64,000 bases of DNA from Acinetobacter pittii (GCF_034067285.1 NZ_CP139286.1:1054001-1118000); one strand, 5' to 3'; shown: positions 7,959 to 16,772, numbered from the stretch's first letter. The notes: generated by a model from the sequence alone, not told the origin. Numbers and translations: made by a program.

Positions 7959-10055
7959 ATGGACACAATGCAAGCGAAATCTACGCTTCCCTCCAAGCTG
8001 GTCTGGAGCCTAGTGGCAATTATAGGTGCAATTTCTTTTGGGATGCTGGCACTCAGCCGTGGTGAACATGTCAATGCGGTTTGGCTTGTACTCGCTGCAG
8101 CATGTGTATATAGCATCGCATATCGATTTTATAGTCTATTTATTGCAACTAAAGTATTTGAATTAAACCCAAGACGTTTAACCCCAGCACATCGTTTAGC
8201 CGATGGTCTGGACTATGTACCCACCAATAAATATGTGCTTTTCGGTCACCACTTTGCTGCAATTGCAGGAGCGGGGCCGTTAGTTGGACCAATTTTGGCT
8301 GCACAAATGGGCTTTTTACCAGGAACGATCTGGTTACTGGTCGGTGTGGTTCTGGCGGGTGCGGTACAAGACTTTTTAATTTTATTTATTTCAACGCGTC
8401 GAGACGGTCGATCGCTTGGTGAAATGGCAAAACAGGAATTAGGTTCTTTTGCCGGGATTGTCGTCATGCTCGGTGCGCTTGGGGTAATGATTATTATCCT
8501 TGCGGTACTGGCTTTAGTTGTGGTGAAAGCACTTGCCCATAGTCCATGGGGTGTTTTTAGTATTGCAGCGACGATTCCAATTGCGTTATTTATGGGCGTT
8601 TACATGCGTTTTATTCGCCCGGGACGTATTGCTGAAGTTTCTATTATTGGCTTCGTCTTAATGATGCTTGCCATTGTTTATGGTGGACATGTTGCAGCAG
8701 ATCCTTATTGGGGTGAATTTTTCACTTTAACAGGTACACAGCTCACATGGTGCTTAATCATCTATGGATTTATTGCCTCAGTTTTACCTGTCTGGTTATT
8801 GTTAGCACCACGTGATTATCTATCAACCTTCCTTAAAATTGGTGTCATTTTAGGTTTAGCAATCGGTATTGTCATTGCATTACCTGAATTGAAAATGCCG
8901 GCAGTGACTCATTTTATTGATGGTACTGGTCCTGTTTTCTCAGGTAGTTTATTTCCATTCCTATTTATTACCATTGCCTGTGGTGCTATTTCTGGCTTCC
9001 ACGCACTTGTATCAAGTGGTACGACACCAAAACTCGTGAATAACGAAGCGGATATTCGTGTGATTGGTTATGGCGGCATGCTCATGGAATCTTTCGTCGG
9101 TATTATGGCGATGATCTGTGCAACTGTCTTAGACCCAGGGGTGTACTTTGCGATTAATGCTCCTGCGGCTGTACTGGGTACAACTGTAGAATCTGCGGCA
9201 GAAGCTGTGCGCAATTTAGGCTTTGTCGTTACTCCAGAAATGCTAACTTTGTTGGCTCAAGAAGTGGGTGAAAGCTCAATTCTTTCACGTACGGGTGGTG
9301 CACCTACATTTGCGATTGGTATGGCACATATCATTTCGGAAATTTTTAATAGCCGTGAAATGATGGCGTTCTGGTATCACTTTGCGATTTTATTTGAAGC
9401 CTTATTCATTTTAACTGCTGTAGATGCAGGTACTCGTGCTTGTCGTTTTATGGTGCAAGACACGGTCGGTATTGTTATTCCGGCGGTTAAAGCATCAGGT
9501 TCATTCTTCGGTAACTTGGTCGGTACGGCAGTTGCTGTAGGTGGATGGGGCTTCTTCGTCTATCAAGGTGTGATTGATCCATTAGGCGGTGTCAATTCGT
9601 TATGGCCTTTATTTGGTGTTGGTAACCAAATGTTGGCTTCGATGGCACTCATTTTGGGTACAGTCATTCTGTTTAAAATGAAGAAAGAAAAATATGTTTG
9701 GGTGACGATCATCCCAACAATTTTCTTATTTGTAACCTGTATGACTGCGGGCTGGCAAAAGATTTTCCACGAAAATCCAAAGATTGGTTTCTTGGCTCAA
9801 GCTAATAAATTTTCAGATGCGATTGCTCGTGGTGAAATTCTTAAACCAGCCAAAACTATTGCTGAGATGCAAAATATTGTGATGTCAAATCAGATTAATG
9901 CTGCGCTTTGTGGCTTCTTTATGATTGTTTCGATTGTCATGATTATTGCTTCAATTGGTATTGTGCGCCGTGCTTTAGCAAGCCCTAAACCGACTGTAAA
10001 CGAAGCGCCAGCTGTATATGCCGATCCGGAAGTGGTCACCCCACGAGGAGAGTAA
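7959..10055 (+). CDS. cstA: Carbon starvation protein CstA, pyruvate/peptide transporter
   Basis: A 698-residue inner-membrane protein with 16 or more hydrophobic segments. It holds family hallmarks near the N-terminus: HHFAAIAGAGPLVGPILAAQ and the GAVQDFLILFISTRRDGRS loop. CstA of E. coli (701 residues) is induced on carbon starvation and takes up pyruvate and perhaps peptides; BtsT is a close relative, so the exact substrate is unsettled. GAGAGG lies about 7 bases before the ATG. The stop TAA overlaps the first possible start of the small YbdD-like gene, the usual CstA/BtsT partner. Confidence 0.93.
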   Translation: MDTMQAKSTLPSKLVWSLVAIIGAISFGMLALSRGEHVNAVWLVLAAACVYSIAYRFYSLFIATKVFELNPRRLTPAHRLADGLDYVPTNKYVLFGHHFAAIAGAGPLVGPILAAQMGFLPGTIWLLVGVVLAGAVQDFLILFISTRRDGRSLGEMAKQELGSFAGIVVMLGALGVMIIILAVLALVVVKALAHSPWGVFSIAATIPIALFMGVYMRFIRPGRIAEVSIIGFVLMMLAIVYGGHVAADPYWGEFFTLTGTQLTWCLIIYGFIASVLPVWLLLAPRDYLSTFLKIGVILGLAIGIVIALPELKMPAVTHFIDGTGPVFSGSLFPFLFITIACGAISGFHALVSSGTTPKLVNNEADIRVIGYGGMLMESFVGIMAMICATVLDPGVYFAINAPAAVLGTTVESAAEAVRNLGFVVTPEMLTLLAQEVGESSILSRTGGAPTFAIGMAHIISEIFNSREMMAFWYHFAILFEALFILTAVDAGTRACRFMVQDTVGIVIPAVKASGSFFGNLVGTAVAVGGWGFFVYQGVIDPLGGVNSLWPLFGVGNQMLASMALILGTVILFKMKKEKYVWVTIIPTIFLFVTCMTAGWQKIFHENPKIGFLAQANKFSDAIARGEILKPAKTIAEMQNIVMSNQINAALCGFFMIVSIVMIIASIGIVRRALASPKPTVNEAPAVYADPEVVTPRGE

Positions 10056-10057
10056 TG

Positions 10058-10360
10058 ATGAATTTTAAATTTGCAAAAAATGGAACTGTCATTATTGCGA
10101 AAATCATCAAAATGACGGTGCTCTCGCAAAAAGAGCTATTGCTTTCTCCAAAGAACTGGTCGCGCATTGCAACCTTGTGGCAGCGTTTGCAGCAAAGTTT
10201 CCGACTGATGGTGGGTGTGCCAGATTATCAGACTTATCTGGAACACATGAAAGCTCATCATCCTGATTTAACACCCATGGATGCAAAGACTTTCTATCGT
10301 CATTGTGTCGATGCGCGTTATCCATCTGCAGGCGGTACTTTGAAGAAATGTCCTTGTTAA
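10058..10360 (+). CDS. YbdD/YjiX family small protein (DUF466)
   Basis: About 100 residues. The C-terminal 65 residues (from LWQRLQQSFRLMVGVPDYQTYLEHM to the end) match the YbdD/YjiX family, including the HHPDLTPMDAKTFYR stretch and the DARYPSAGG tail; the N-terminal 30 residues are an extension absent from E. coli YbdD. GAGGAG (10045-10050) serves ATG 10058 (7-base spacing) or ATG 10055, which overlaps the cstA stop. The family is always found next to CstA or BtsT; its biochemical role is unknown. A C-terminal KKCPC leaves two free cysteines. Confidence 0.85.
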   Translation: MNFKFAKNGTVIIAKIIKMTVLSQKELLLSPKNWSRIATLWQRLQQSFRLMVGVPDYQTYLEHMKAHHPDLTPMDAKTFYRHCVDARYPSAGGTLKKCPC

Positions 10361-10384
10361 GTTGAGAGTTAAATTCAGCTAAAC

Positions 10385-10421
10385 AAAACGGTATGTGGTT
10401 AAACCATGTACCGTTTTTCTT
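10385..10421 (+). terminator. Terminator after cstA-ybdD
   Basis: AAAACGGTA (10385-10393) pairs with TACCGTTTT (10409-10417) around TGGTTAAACCA; a T run follows. Confidence 0.88.
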
Positions 10422-10528
10422 TCTTGGGAAGTCAAAAAGAGTTTGCTTAAAGTCTGCTCATTTGTATTTTTTTCAATTGAAAATCACTTGTTTTGCTTTT
10501 GAAAAATGAATATGATGCTTTCCATTCT

Positions 10529-10605
10529 AGGTGTATAGCTCAGTTGGTTAGAGCGCTACGTTGACATCGTAGAGGTCTCCAGTTCGAGTCTGGATATACC
10601 TACCA
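10529..10605 (+). tRNA. tRNA-Val (anticodon GAC)
   Basis: A 77-base cloverleaf: acceptor AGGTGTA/TATACCT, D arm GCTC...GAGC, anticodon stem CTACG/CGTAG with loop TTGACAT (anticodon GAC, valine), 5-base variable loop, T arm TCCAG-TTCGAGT-CTGGA, discriminator A and an encoded CCA. A terminator follows 45 bases later, so it is a single-gene unit. Confidence 0.97.
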
Positions 10606-10650
10606 AGATATTAAAGTCATATAAACTCGAATAGCTTTACATGACTTAAA

Positions 10651-10684
10651 AAGCCCTAAACTATAATGGTTTAGGGCTTTTTTA
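10651..10684 (+). terminator. Terminator after tRNA-Val
   Basis: AAGCCCTAAAC (10651-10661) pairs perfectly with GTTTAGGGCTT (10669-10679), followed by a T run. Confidence 0.93.
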
Positions 10685-10721
10685 TTACTTTATAATTTGC
10701 TAAATAGTTAATTTTTATAAA

Positions 10722-10829
10722 TTTGATCATGCTTACTTTAAAGGTAAAGCTGACATAGAGATTGTTGCTGATATGACAAATAGAAAGTTGCCATATGAAA
10801 TAACCGTGGCAGGGCTTCATATTGCCTAA
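10722..10829 (+). pseudogene. Coding-like 35-codon remnant in an otherwise empty gap (10685-10891)
   Basis: One frame stays open for 35 codons and ends in TAA at 10827, reading FDHAYFKGKADIEIVADM and then TNRKLPYEITVAGLHIA. The composition looks protein-coding, unlike the AT-rich flanks, but there is no start codon with a ribosome-binding site at its head. It could be the C-terminal scrap of a lost gene. I do not recognise the family. The rest of this gap holds nothing I can name. Confidence 0.25.
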
Positions 10830-10891
10830 AAAGCTAGATTTCTATGGTATTGTCTTAAACCATCCGGGACTTTATTAATATTTATAAAAAT

Positions 10892-10919
10892 AAACGACCC
10901 ATTGATTAATGGGTCGTTT
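10892..10919. terminator. Bidirectional terminator downstream of the sugar permease gene
   Basis: AAACGACCCATT (10892-10903) pairs with AATGGGTCGTTT (10908-10919) around GATT; on the minus strand it lies 30 bases past the permease stop. Confidence 0.88.
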
Positions 10920-10949
10920 AGCATTGAAAATTAATAAGAATGTAGTTTG

Positions 10950-12320
10950 TTAATGACCATGCCCGATTTCACCGCCAATTGCATGCGTTGGCGCTTTTTT
11001 AGCAGCGATAGAGAACCAAAGAACATAGACATAGCATAATAATGGAGCAATAAATGCGATTGATTTAGAACCAGTCATTTCTTCAAGCTTCGCAAAAACG
11101 AGTGGCAAAATTGCACCACCAGAAATTGCTAAAACAAGAAGTCCTGAGATTGCAGGAGTTGGAGCCGTTGAACGTTGTAATGTCAAAGTAAAAATGGTCG
11201 GGAACATAATTGAGTTAAAAAGCCCAATTAAGAGTGCTGCAAATGCTGGAATTAAACCTGTCGTATTTGGAACAGAAGTCAGAAGTACATTGATCATTCC
11301 AGTAGGAGCAGATGGGTTCATTCCGTTGGTCAGAATGATGATTGAACATAAAACAATTGCCCCAATCGCGACGACAGTTAACATCACATAATCTTTGAAT
11401 ACTTTCATCAATGCTGAACCAGCAAAGCGACCAATCATTGCAAATAGCATATAAAAGGTAGTGAGGTGCCCGGCAGATTGTGCTTCGATATTAAGAATAT
11501 TCGTTTGTTCTAAGAAAAGAAGGAGATTTAGAGAAATTGCAACTTCAGCACCGACATAAAGAAAGATACCAATTGTGCCGAGTCTTGCCCATTTAGAACC
11601 TAAGGCAGAGAATGGCGAAACAAATTGACCAGTTTGCGGGGCAGCAGCTGTAATTTTGTCACGGATGAGCCAAATTGCCCAAATAAATAAAGTAAGCATT
11701 AAGCCAATAGCAAGATAAACATTGGTCACGAAGCCCAGAGCTTCTTCTCGCATAATGTCTGTAATTACAATATTCTTTGTAAAGATTGGGCCATTCAATA
11801 GAAATGATGCACCGAAAAATAAACCGCAGGCTGCGCCCAGCGAATTAAATGATTGTGATAGGTTCAGGCGAAATGCAGAGTCTTCGGGTTTGCCCATAGA
11901 TGCAATTAATGGATTTGCTGCAACTTGTAGTAGGGTTACGCCCGCTGCCATAATAAATAATGCAATTAAAAACACCATATAAATGTGAACTTTGGCGGCA
12001 AGAATTGCGATAAAGCAGCCTGCAACAATACCTCCTAATCCGACAACAACCGATTTGGCATAACCAAATTTTGAAAGGAAGGCCGCAGAAGGTAAAGACG
12101 CAATAAAATAACCTAAGAAAAATGCAAATCCAGTTAAGCTGGCTTCAACAGGGGTTAATGTGAAAACGGTTTTCATCGTTTTCAATAAGGGGTCGAGTAA
12201 ATTGGTGACCAGAGCCCAAATGAAGAATAGAGCGGTAATATAAATCACGGCGATAGGAAGGCCGGTTTTTCTGCTATCCTTAGACTCGGGTATAGATAAG
12301 CTAGTATAACTTTTGGACAT
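10950..12320 (-). CDS. FucP/GluP-type sugar:proton symporter (MFS)
   Basis: About 456 residues with twelve hydrophobic helices. ALFFIWALVTNLLDPL near the N-terminus, followed by AFFLGYFIASLPSAAFLSKFGY and LLQVAANPLIASMG, are the hallmarks of the FucP/GluP (fucose, glucose/galactose) branch of MFS sugar symporters. The ATG at 12320 (MSKSYTSLS, AGGT 7 bases upstream) gives a normal family N-terminus; an in-frame ATG at 12356 with AAGGA upstream is a real alternative. It is divergent from a dehydrogenase-lactonase-porin cluster, so it probably brings in the same aldose. The substrate is not determinable from sequence. Confidence 0.85.
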   Translation of the reverse strand: MSKSYTSLSIPESKDSRKTGLPIAVIYITALFFIWALVTNLLDPLLKTMKTVFTLTPVEASLTGFAFFLGYFIASLPSAAFLSKFGYAKSVVVGLGGIVAGCFIAILAAKVHIYMVFLIALFIMAAGVTLLQVAANPLIASMGKPEDSAFRLNLSQSFNSLGAACGLFFGASFLLNGPIFTKNIVITDIMREEALGFVTNVYLAIGLMLTLFIWAIWLIRDKITAAAPQTGQFVSPFSALGSKWARLGTIGIFLYVGAEVAISLNLLLFLEQTNILNIEAQSAGHLTTFYMLFAMIGRFAGSALMKVFKDYVMLTVVAIGAIVLCSIIILTNGMNPSAPTGMINVLLTSVPNTTGLIPAFAALLIGLFNSIMFPTIFTLTLQRSTAPTPAISGLLVLAISGGAILPLVFAKLEEMTGSKSIAFIAPLLCYVYVLWFSIAAKKAPTHAIGGEIGHGH

Positions 12321-12356
12321 AAAAGTACCTACAATCCTTTTTAGAAAAAGCACCAT

Positions 12357-12824
12357 TAATTCCTTGTGCTTTAATTATTTGAATGAAAATCTTATGTTTG
12401 TTAAACAAACTAAAATGATTTATAAGGACATGCTAGATAAGACTTTCAACAAATTCCAATTGCATATTTTCACTATGCAATAACTTCTAGTTATTTAATA
12501 AAGACAATGTCGGGTTTTGATGTGCTGAGATATTAGACTTTAGATGGGGTAAAGGGTTTTCAAATATTTATTGATATATCTTGTTTTGATAACTATTAGT
12601 TATTGTTTAATCAAAATCTTGCATTAGACAACATCCGATCATGGACTTAGAGTACGGTGATCAGAACTTTCACGATCGTATCAGTTTAAATTAAAGCTAA
12701 ATCATGATACTAGAACATAAATTCTGAAAAAACTTTAGCTTGTTGCATTGTATAACTTTAATAAAGTTCATTTATATGCCCAGCAAAATCAGGAAGGAAG
12801 CCAATTAAAGGCAGAGAGGATTAT
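12357..12824. promoter_or_regulatory. Divergent control region of the sugar locus with palindromic sites
   Basis: This 468-base gap carries no convincing gene. It holds a perfect palindrome GTTTGTT-A-AACAAAC (12396-12410) near the permease start, two copies of the inverted repeat ATAACT-N3-AGTTAT (12480-12494 within a 7-3-7 version, and 12589-12603) and AACTTT-AAT-AAAGTT (12754-12768) close to the dehydrogenase start. The repeated sites look like operators for one or two regulators not encoded here. An AGAGGATT ribosome-binding site precedes the dehydrogenase. Confidence 0.55.
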
Positions 12825-13595
12825 ATGGATTTACAGCCCGCTCATTACCCAAGTTTAGTTAATCAAATTGTTTTTATCACAGGCGGTGGTAGTGGTATTG
12901 GTGCAGAGTTGACTCGTGCATTTCATTTGCAAGGGGCTCAGGTTGCATTTATTGATATTGATCAAACTGCAAGTCTGGCGTTAATTGAAAAATTAAAAGC
13001 TGAAACAGGACGAGCGCCATGGTTTCAAGTGTGTGATATCCGCGATATTGCAGCGCTGCGTAAAGTCATTGAAGACGTAGGGGAACAACTTGGCCCGATT
13101 AGTGTGTTGGTCAATAATGCTGCGAGTGATGACCGCCACGACTGGCGTACGGTTGAGCCAGAATATTGGGATGATCGAGTAAATATTAATATACGCCCAG
13201 CTTTTTTTGCGATCCAAGCTGTTGCTTCTCAAATGATCAAAGCTGGTAAAGGTTCAATTATTAATTTTGGCTCGATTAGTATCCAGTTGGCCGCAGGTGA
13301 AATGCCTGCATATGTTACTGCCAAATCGGCTACACATGGTTTAACTAGAGCAATGGCACGAAGCCTAGGTGAGCACGGTATTCGGGTGAACACTATTGTG
13401 CCGGGTTGTATTATTACAGAAAGACAGTTGGAGAAATGGATTTCACCAGAAGATGAAATCAATATCCAGAAACATCAATGTCTTAAATTTAGATTGGTTG
13501 CAGAGCATGTGGCACCAGCCGTCCTGTTCTTGGCATCTGATGCAAGTCAGGCCATTACAGCGACAGAATTACCTGTGAATGGTGGATGGGGCTAA
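12825..13595 (+). CDS. SDR-family sugar dehydrogenase
   Basis: A 256-residue classical short-chain dehydrogenase. The cofactor loop GGGSGIG occupies 20-26, Asp44 after strand 2 favours NAD over NADP, NNAA is at 97-100, and the catalytic set is Ser150, Tyr163 and Lys167 in YVTAK. The C-terminus ELPVNGGWG is typical. Next to a lactonase, a LamB-type porin and a FucP-type permease, it most likely oxidises an aldose at C1 to the lactone. It overlaps or abuts the lactonase gene, showing an operon. Which sugar is oxidised is inference only. Confidence 0.85.
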   Translation: MDLQPAHYPSLVNQIVFITGGGSGIGAELTRAFHLQGAQVAFIDIDQTASLALIEKLKAETGRAPWFQVCDIRDIAALRKVIEDVGEQLGPISVLVNNAASDDRHDWRTVEPEYWDDRVNINIRPAFFAIQAVASQMIKAGKGSIINFGSISIQLAAGEMPAYVTAKSATHGLTRAMARSLGEHGIRVNTIVPGCIITERQLEKWISPEDEINIQKHQCLKFRLVAEHVAPAVLFLASDASQAITATELPVNGGWG

Positions 13596-13600
13596 TTCAC

Positions 13601-14494
13601 ATGGCACATTTGGATGTTGTAGTTAAATTAGAAATGGATTTAGGGGAGAGTCCTTTATGGGATTATCGCCAGCAATGTTTATATTGGATTGATATTCATG
13701 TTGGGCGTATTTATGCATGGAAACCCAGTGTAGATAAGCAGCCTGTGAGTATTCAGTTAAATGAGCCTGTAGGGTGTTTGGCTTTAAGTGAACAGCATCA
13801 TGTGATTGCTGCAATGAAAAGTGGGATCTGCCAGCTTGATGCAGAACTTCAACCTGCGTTTTTCTTAGCCAAAAATCCGGAATGGGATGGTGAAAAGGGC
13901 AACCGTTTTAATGACGGCTGTGTAGATCCATTAAAAAGATTATGGGTCGGAACATTAGATAGTGAAGAAAAGCATTCAACAGCAGCTTTATATTGCTTAT
14001 CTGGAACTGAACTTGAGAAGAAAAAATCAGGTATTACCATTTCAAATGGATTAGCTTTTAGCCCTGCCGGTGATTGGCTTTATCATACTGACTCTCCTAA
14101 ACGACAGGTGGTACGTCATCGGTTTAATCCGCAAACCGGTGAAATTGGTGAGGCAGAATTGTGGATTAATTTAGATACTTACAATTTGCCGGGCGTTGTT
14201 GATGGTGCTGCCGTTGATAGTTTAGGGCGCTATTGGTGTGCACTGTATGGCGGCGGTCAGGTCGTATGTTTCTCTCCTGAAGGTGAGTATTTACATAGTT
14301 ACTTGTTGCCATGCCCGCATCCAACAATGGTGACATTTGGCGGAGATGATTTAAAAACAATGTTTGTCACCACTGCTCGTCAGCATTTAACAAGTGAAGA
14401 ATATTCGCTTTATCCGGATGCTGGAAGTTTGTTTGCATGTCAGGTTGATGTTCCAGGATTGGCGCAACCTATATTTAAGGGATCTATTTCCTAA
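13601..14494 (+). CDS. SMP-30/gluconolactonase family sugar lactonase
   Basis: A 297-residue six-bladed beta-propeller hydrolase. The family N-terminal LGESPLWD (metal-binding Glu) is present, followed by GNRFNDGCVDPLKRLWVGTLD and, later, NGLAFSPAGDWLYHTDS and GVVDGAAVDSLGRYW, which carry the Asn and Asp metal ligands. It would open the lactone made by the upstream dehydrogenase. I choose ATG 13601 (MAHLDVVVK), the normal family start; ATG 13586 would overlap the dehydrogenase by 10 bases but lacks a ribosome-binding site. No dehydratase or aldolase follows, so the pathway must continue elsewhere or stop at the aldonate. Confidence 0.88.
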   Translation: MAHLDVVVKLEMDLGESPLWDYRQQCLYWIDIHVGRIYAWKPSVDKQPVSIQLNEPVGCLALSEQHHVIAAMKSGICQLDAELQPAFFLAKNPEWDGEKGNRFNDGCVDPLKRLWVGTLDSEEKHSTAALYCLSGTELEKKKSGITISNGLAFSPAGDWLYHTDSPKRQVVRHRFNPQTGEIGEAELWINLDTYNLPGVVDGAAVDSLGRYWCALYGGGQVVCFSPEGEYLHSYLLPCPHPTMVTFGGDDLKTMFVTTARQHLTSEEYSLYPDAGSLFACQVDVPGLAQPIFKGSIS

Positions 14495-14591
14495 ACTAAC
14501 CATTTATTTTTCGTGTGCAATTCTCTCTGTTCAAATAAATAGAGCTAGAGAGTTGCACCCAAAAAAAGATGAATCTTAAAAGGAATTTTAT

Positions 14592-15773
14592 ATGAACAAG
14601 CCTATATGGATTATGGGTGCAACAACTTTAATTTTGTCAAATGCTGTATCAGCCTTAGACATTAACGGTTATTTCCGTACAGGTATTGGAAGCAGTGACA
14701 ATGGTCAAACACAAGAATGTTTTCAATTGACCGGAGCGCCGTCTAAATATCGTTTAGGCAATGAATGTGAGCAATATGGTGAGTTAACAGCTAAACAAAA
14801 TTTGATTAGCCTGAAAGACAATTCGACCATTTCAATCAATGGCATGCTACAGCTTTATAACCAATATGGAAAATCGCTGAGTTTCAGTGGTGAAGATGGA
14901 TTTACCCGTTTAAACCAGATCTATCTGAATTGGGAAAATATTTCTTATTTAAACGGAGCTAATATCTGGGCAGGACGACGTTACTATAATCGTAATGATA
15001 TTAATATGTCTGACTTTTACTACTGGAACCAAAGTGCTACAGGTTTTGGTATAGATGATTATAAAATTAATGGATTATCTTTGAGTTATGCATTTTCAAG
15101 AAAAGATAATGTATTTCAAGAAAAATATATTAATCGTCATGATGTGACGGTGAAAGATATTGATATTAATAAAAATAACAAACTCAATGTCGGGGTATCT
15201 ATTGTTGATACCGAACATACGGGTTGGGATTTTACGGTTCAAAATGTGACTGCAAATGTATTTAATGGAAAGAATACATTTGTGGTTCAGTATGGGGAAG
15301 GTTCCGGTACGGGCTTAAGCTATACGGGAAGTCCAGATGCTGACCGAGATGATTCATCATTCCGCGTTATTGATGTGATAGATTGGGTTTCTGAAAATAA
15401 AAAGTTTAATGGTCAAACAGAACTTTTATATCAAAAGAATAATTTTAAAGATCAAGAAGATACCGAATGGTACTCTGTCGGTTCGCGTTTAGCTTATGTC
15501 GTTCAAGATCATTTTAAGATTTCTACCGAGGTTGGTTATGATCAAATTAAAGGTGGTGATCAAAACCGCAATTTGACGAAATTGACCATTGCCCCAACAT
15601 GGTCTTTAAAAGGTACGGGTTTCTATGACCGACCGGAACTTCGTTTCTATTACACTTATGCTTTTTGGAACTCTGATGAGCAAAAATTACGAGATTCTTT
15701 AAATACAGACAGTGCATTTTATCAACTGAGTCACGGATCTAATTTTGGTGTTCAGTTAGAGCATTGGTGGTAA
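14592..15773 (+). CDS. LamB/maltoporin-family carbohydrate porin
   Basis: A 393-residue outer-membrane protein with an N-terminal signal peptide (about residues 1-21, cleavage after VSA). Family marks: DINGYFRTGIGSS, ECFQLTGAPSKYRLGNECE with its paired cysteines and YGEL, GRRYYNRNDINMSDFYYWN, and a terminal aromatic (HWW) typical of outer-membrane barrels. LamB-type proteins are 18-stranded trimeric sugar channels. Placed last in the dehydrogenase-lactonase operon, it presumably lets the locus's sugar cross the outer membrane. AAAAGGAA precedes the ATG. Confidence 0.88.
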   Translation: MNKPIWIMGATTLILSNAVSALDINGYFRTGIGSSDNGQTQECFQLTGAPSKYRLGNECEQYGELTAKQNLISLKDNSTISINGMLQLYNQYGKSLSFSGEDGFTRLNQIYLNWENISYLNGANIWAGRRYYNRNDINMSDFYYWNQSATGFGIDDYKINGLSLSYAFSRKDNVFQEKYINRHDVTVKDIDINKNNKLNVGVSIVDTEHTGWDFTVQNVTANVFNGKNTFVVQYGEGSGTGLSYTGSPDADRDDSSFRVIDVIDWVSENKKFNGQTELLYQKNNFKDQEDTEWYSVGSRLAYVVQDHFKISTEVGYDQIKGGDQNRNLTKLTIAPTWSLKGTGFYDRPELRFYYTYAFWNSDEQKLRDSLNTDSAFYQLSHGSNFGVQLEHWW

Positions 15774-15873
15774 TTTTTGTACCTTTTCCATAACTCTTCA
15801 ATGATGAGTTTACTTGACCATCATTTTAGCTGAGCGAGTGTGGGTACAATATTGTTATTAAAGTTAAATCAAA

Positions 15874-15897
15874 AACAGCCTTTCTAGGCTGTTTTAT
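15874..15897 (+). terminator. Terminator after the porin gene
   Basis: AACAGCC (15874-15880), TTTCTA, GGCTGTT (15887-15893), then T-rich. Confidence 0.85.
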
Positions 15898-15969
15898 TTC
15901 CTTATAAATGCTTAGAGTGCAGAACATCACCTTATTTTATAAATAAAATAAATATATATATTAGAAAAC

Positions 15970-16159
15970 TTGATTAATTTTATTTTTCGTATATAATGAA
16001 CATAACTAGAAAAAGTCATGTTTGGTAAATCTTCTCTAAGTACCGCAGTATTAGTCATAATCCTTCGTTTTTTTCAGATTTTCAGCTCCATTCTTTATTA
16101 TTTCGATGTTACTCATAACCAATAAAATGGTTTAAATTTTTAAAAAACTAGGATGTATT
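15970..16159 (+). promoter_or_regulatory. Promoter and long 5' UTR of the cold-shock gene
   Basis: TTGATT (15970-15975) and TATAAT (15992-15997) are 16 bases apart. Transcription from about 16004 would give a leader of roughly 155 bases, the size of the cspA leader that acts as an RNA thermosensor in E. coli. The leader itself is AT-rich; I see no strong helix in it. The remaining part of the 15774-16159 gap holds the porin terminator. Confidence 0.6.
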
Positions 16160-16375
16160 ATGTCTAATTCAAATATCATGAAAGGTACTGTTAAGTGGTT
16201 TAACGAAGCTAAAGGTTTCGGTTTTATCCAACCAGAATCAGGACCAGACGTTTTTGCTCATTTTAGCGAAATCGCTAACTCAGGTTTCAGAACGCTTGCT
16301 GAAGGTCAACGTGTTGAATTCAGTGTTGCACAAGGCCAAAAAGGCCCAAATGCTGTAAATATTGTTGCTCTATAA
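16160..16375 (+). CDS. CspA-family cold-shock protein
   Basis: A 71-residue single cold-shock domain: [16 protein letters not shown] carries RNP1 (KGFGFI) and DVFAHFSEI carries the RNP2-like motif. It binds single-stranded nucleic acid as an RNA chaperone. The His in RNP2 context (VFAHF) is normal for the family. A promoter with long leader precedes it and a compact terminator follows, so it is probably a separate unit from the two small genes downstream. Which CSP paralogue (CspA, CspC, CspE-like) cannot be told. Confidence 0.95.
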   Translation: MSNSNIMKGTVKWFNEAKGFGFIQPESGPDVFAHFSEIANSGFRTLAEGQRVEFSVAQGQKGPNAVNIVAL

Positions 16376-16397
16376 ATAATTATAAGCACTCATAAAT

Positions 16398-16420
16398 AAA
16401 AGCACTCACGAGTGCTTTTT
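16398..16420 (+). terminator. Terminator after the cold-shock gene
   Basis: AAAAGCACTC pairs with GAGTGCTTTT around AC, followed by T; the terminal base pairs probably open to give a larger loop. Confidence 0.85.
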
Positions 16421-16476
16421 AAATTGATTTTAAAGTTATTTTAAGATTATAAGTAAATTTTAAGTTAGGATATAAA

Positions 16477-16704
16477 TTGTTAAAAATAAATGATTTAATA
16501 GCAAAATCTAAAAATGGTACAGAAATTCTAGTGTCTTTAATTCCTCTAAATAGAATACAAAATACACGTGAAGGTTTTAAAACTGTTGAAGTTGGTAAAA
16601 GAGTTCTTCTTTCCTCTGGAATTGAAGTTGATTTAAATCTAGATGGGCGTACCTTTTATGCGTCTGCAAATCAATTATTTAAATTAGATTATAGAGTTAG
16701 TTAA
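16477..16704 (+). CDS. Hypothetical small protein (75 residues)
   Basis: TTG start with TTAGGAT 5-11 bases upstream. I do not recognise it. It is a soluble, probably beta-rich protein: LKINDLIAKSKNGTEILVSL, then VEVGKRVLLSSGIEVDLNLD and GRTFYASANQLFKLDYRVS. The C-terminal pattern (a glycine-led strand followed by FKLD) resembles that of the next small gene (GKIFKIDKIN), and both share the TTAGGATAT motif before their starts, so they may be diverged paralogues. Position directly after a cold-shock gene suggests, but does not prove, a stress-linked role. Confidence 0.62.
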   Translation: MLKINDLIAKSKNGTEILVSLIPLNRIQNTREGFKTVEVGKRVLLSSGIEVDLNLDGRTFYASANQLFKLDYRVS

Positions 16705-16772
16705 AACTCAACTTACTATTGGATATTTCGGTAGATCCATTATTTCTGCCATAATTTTATTAGGATATCGTC

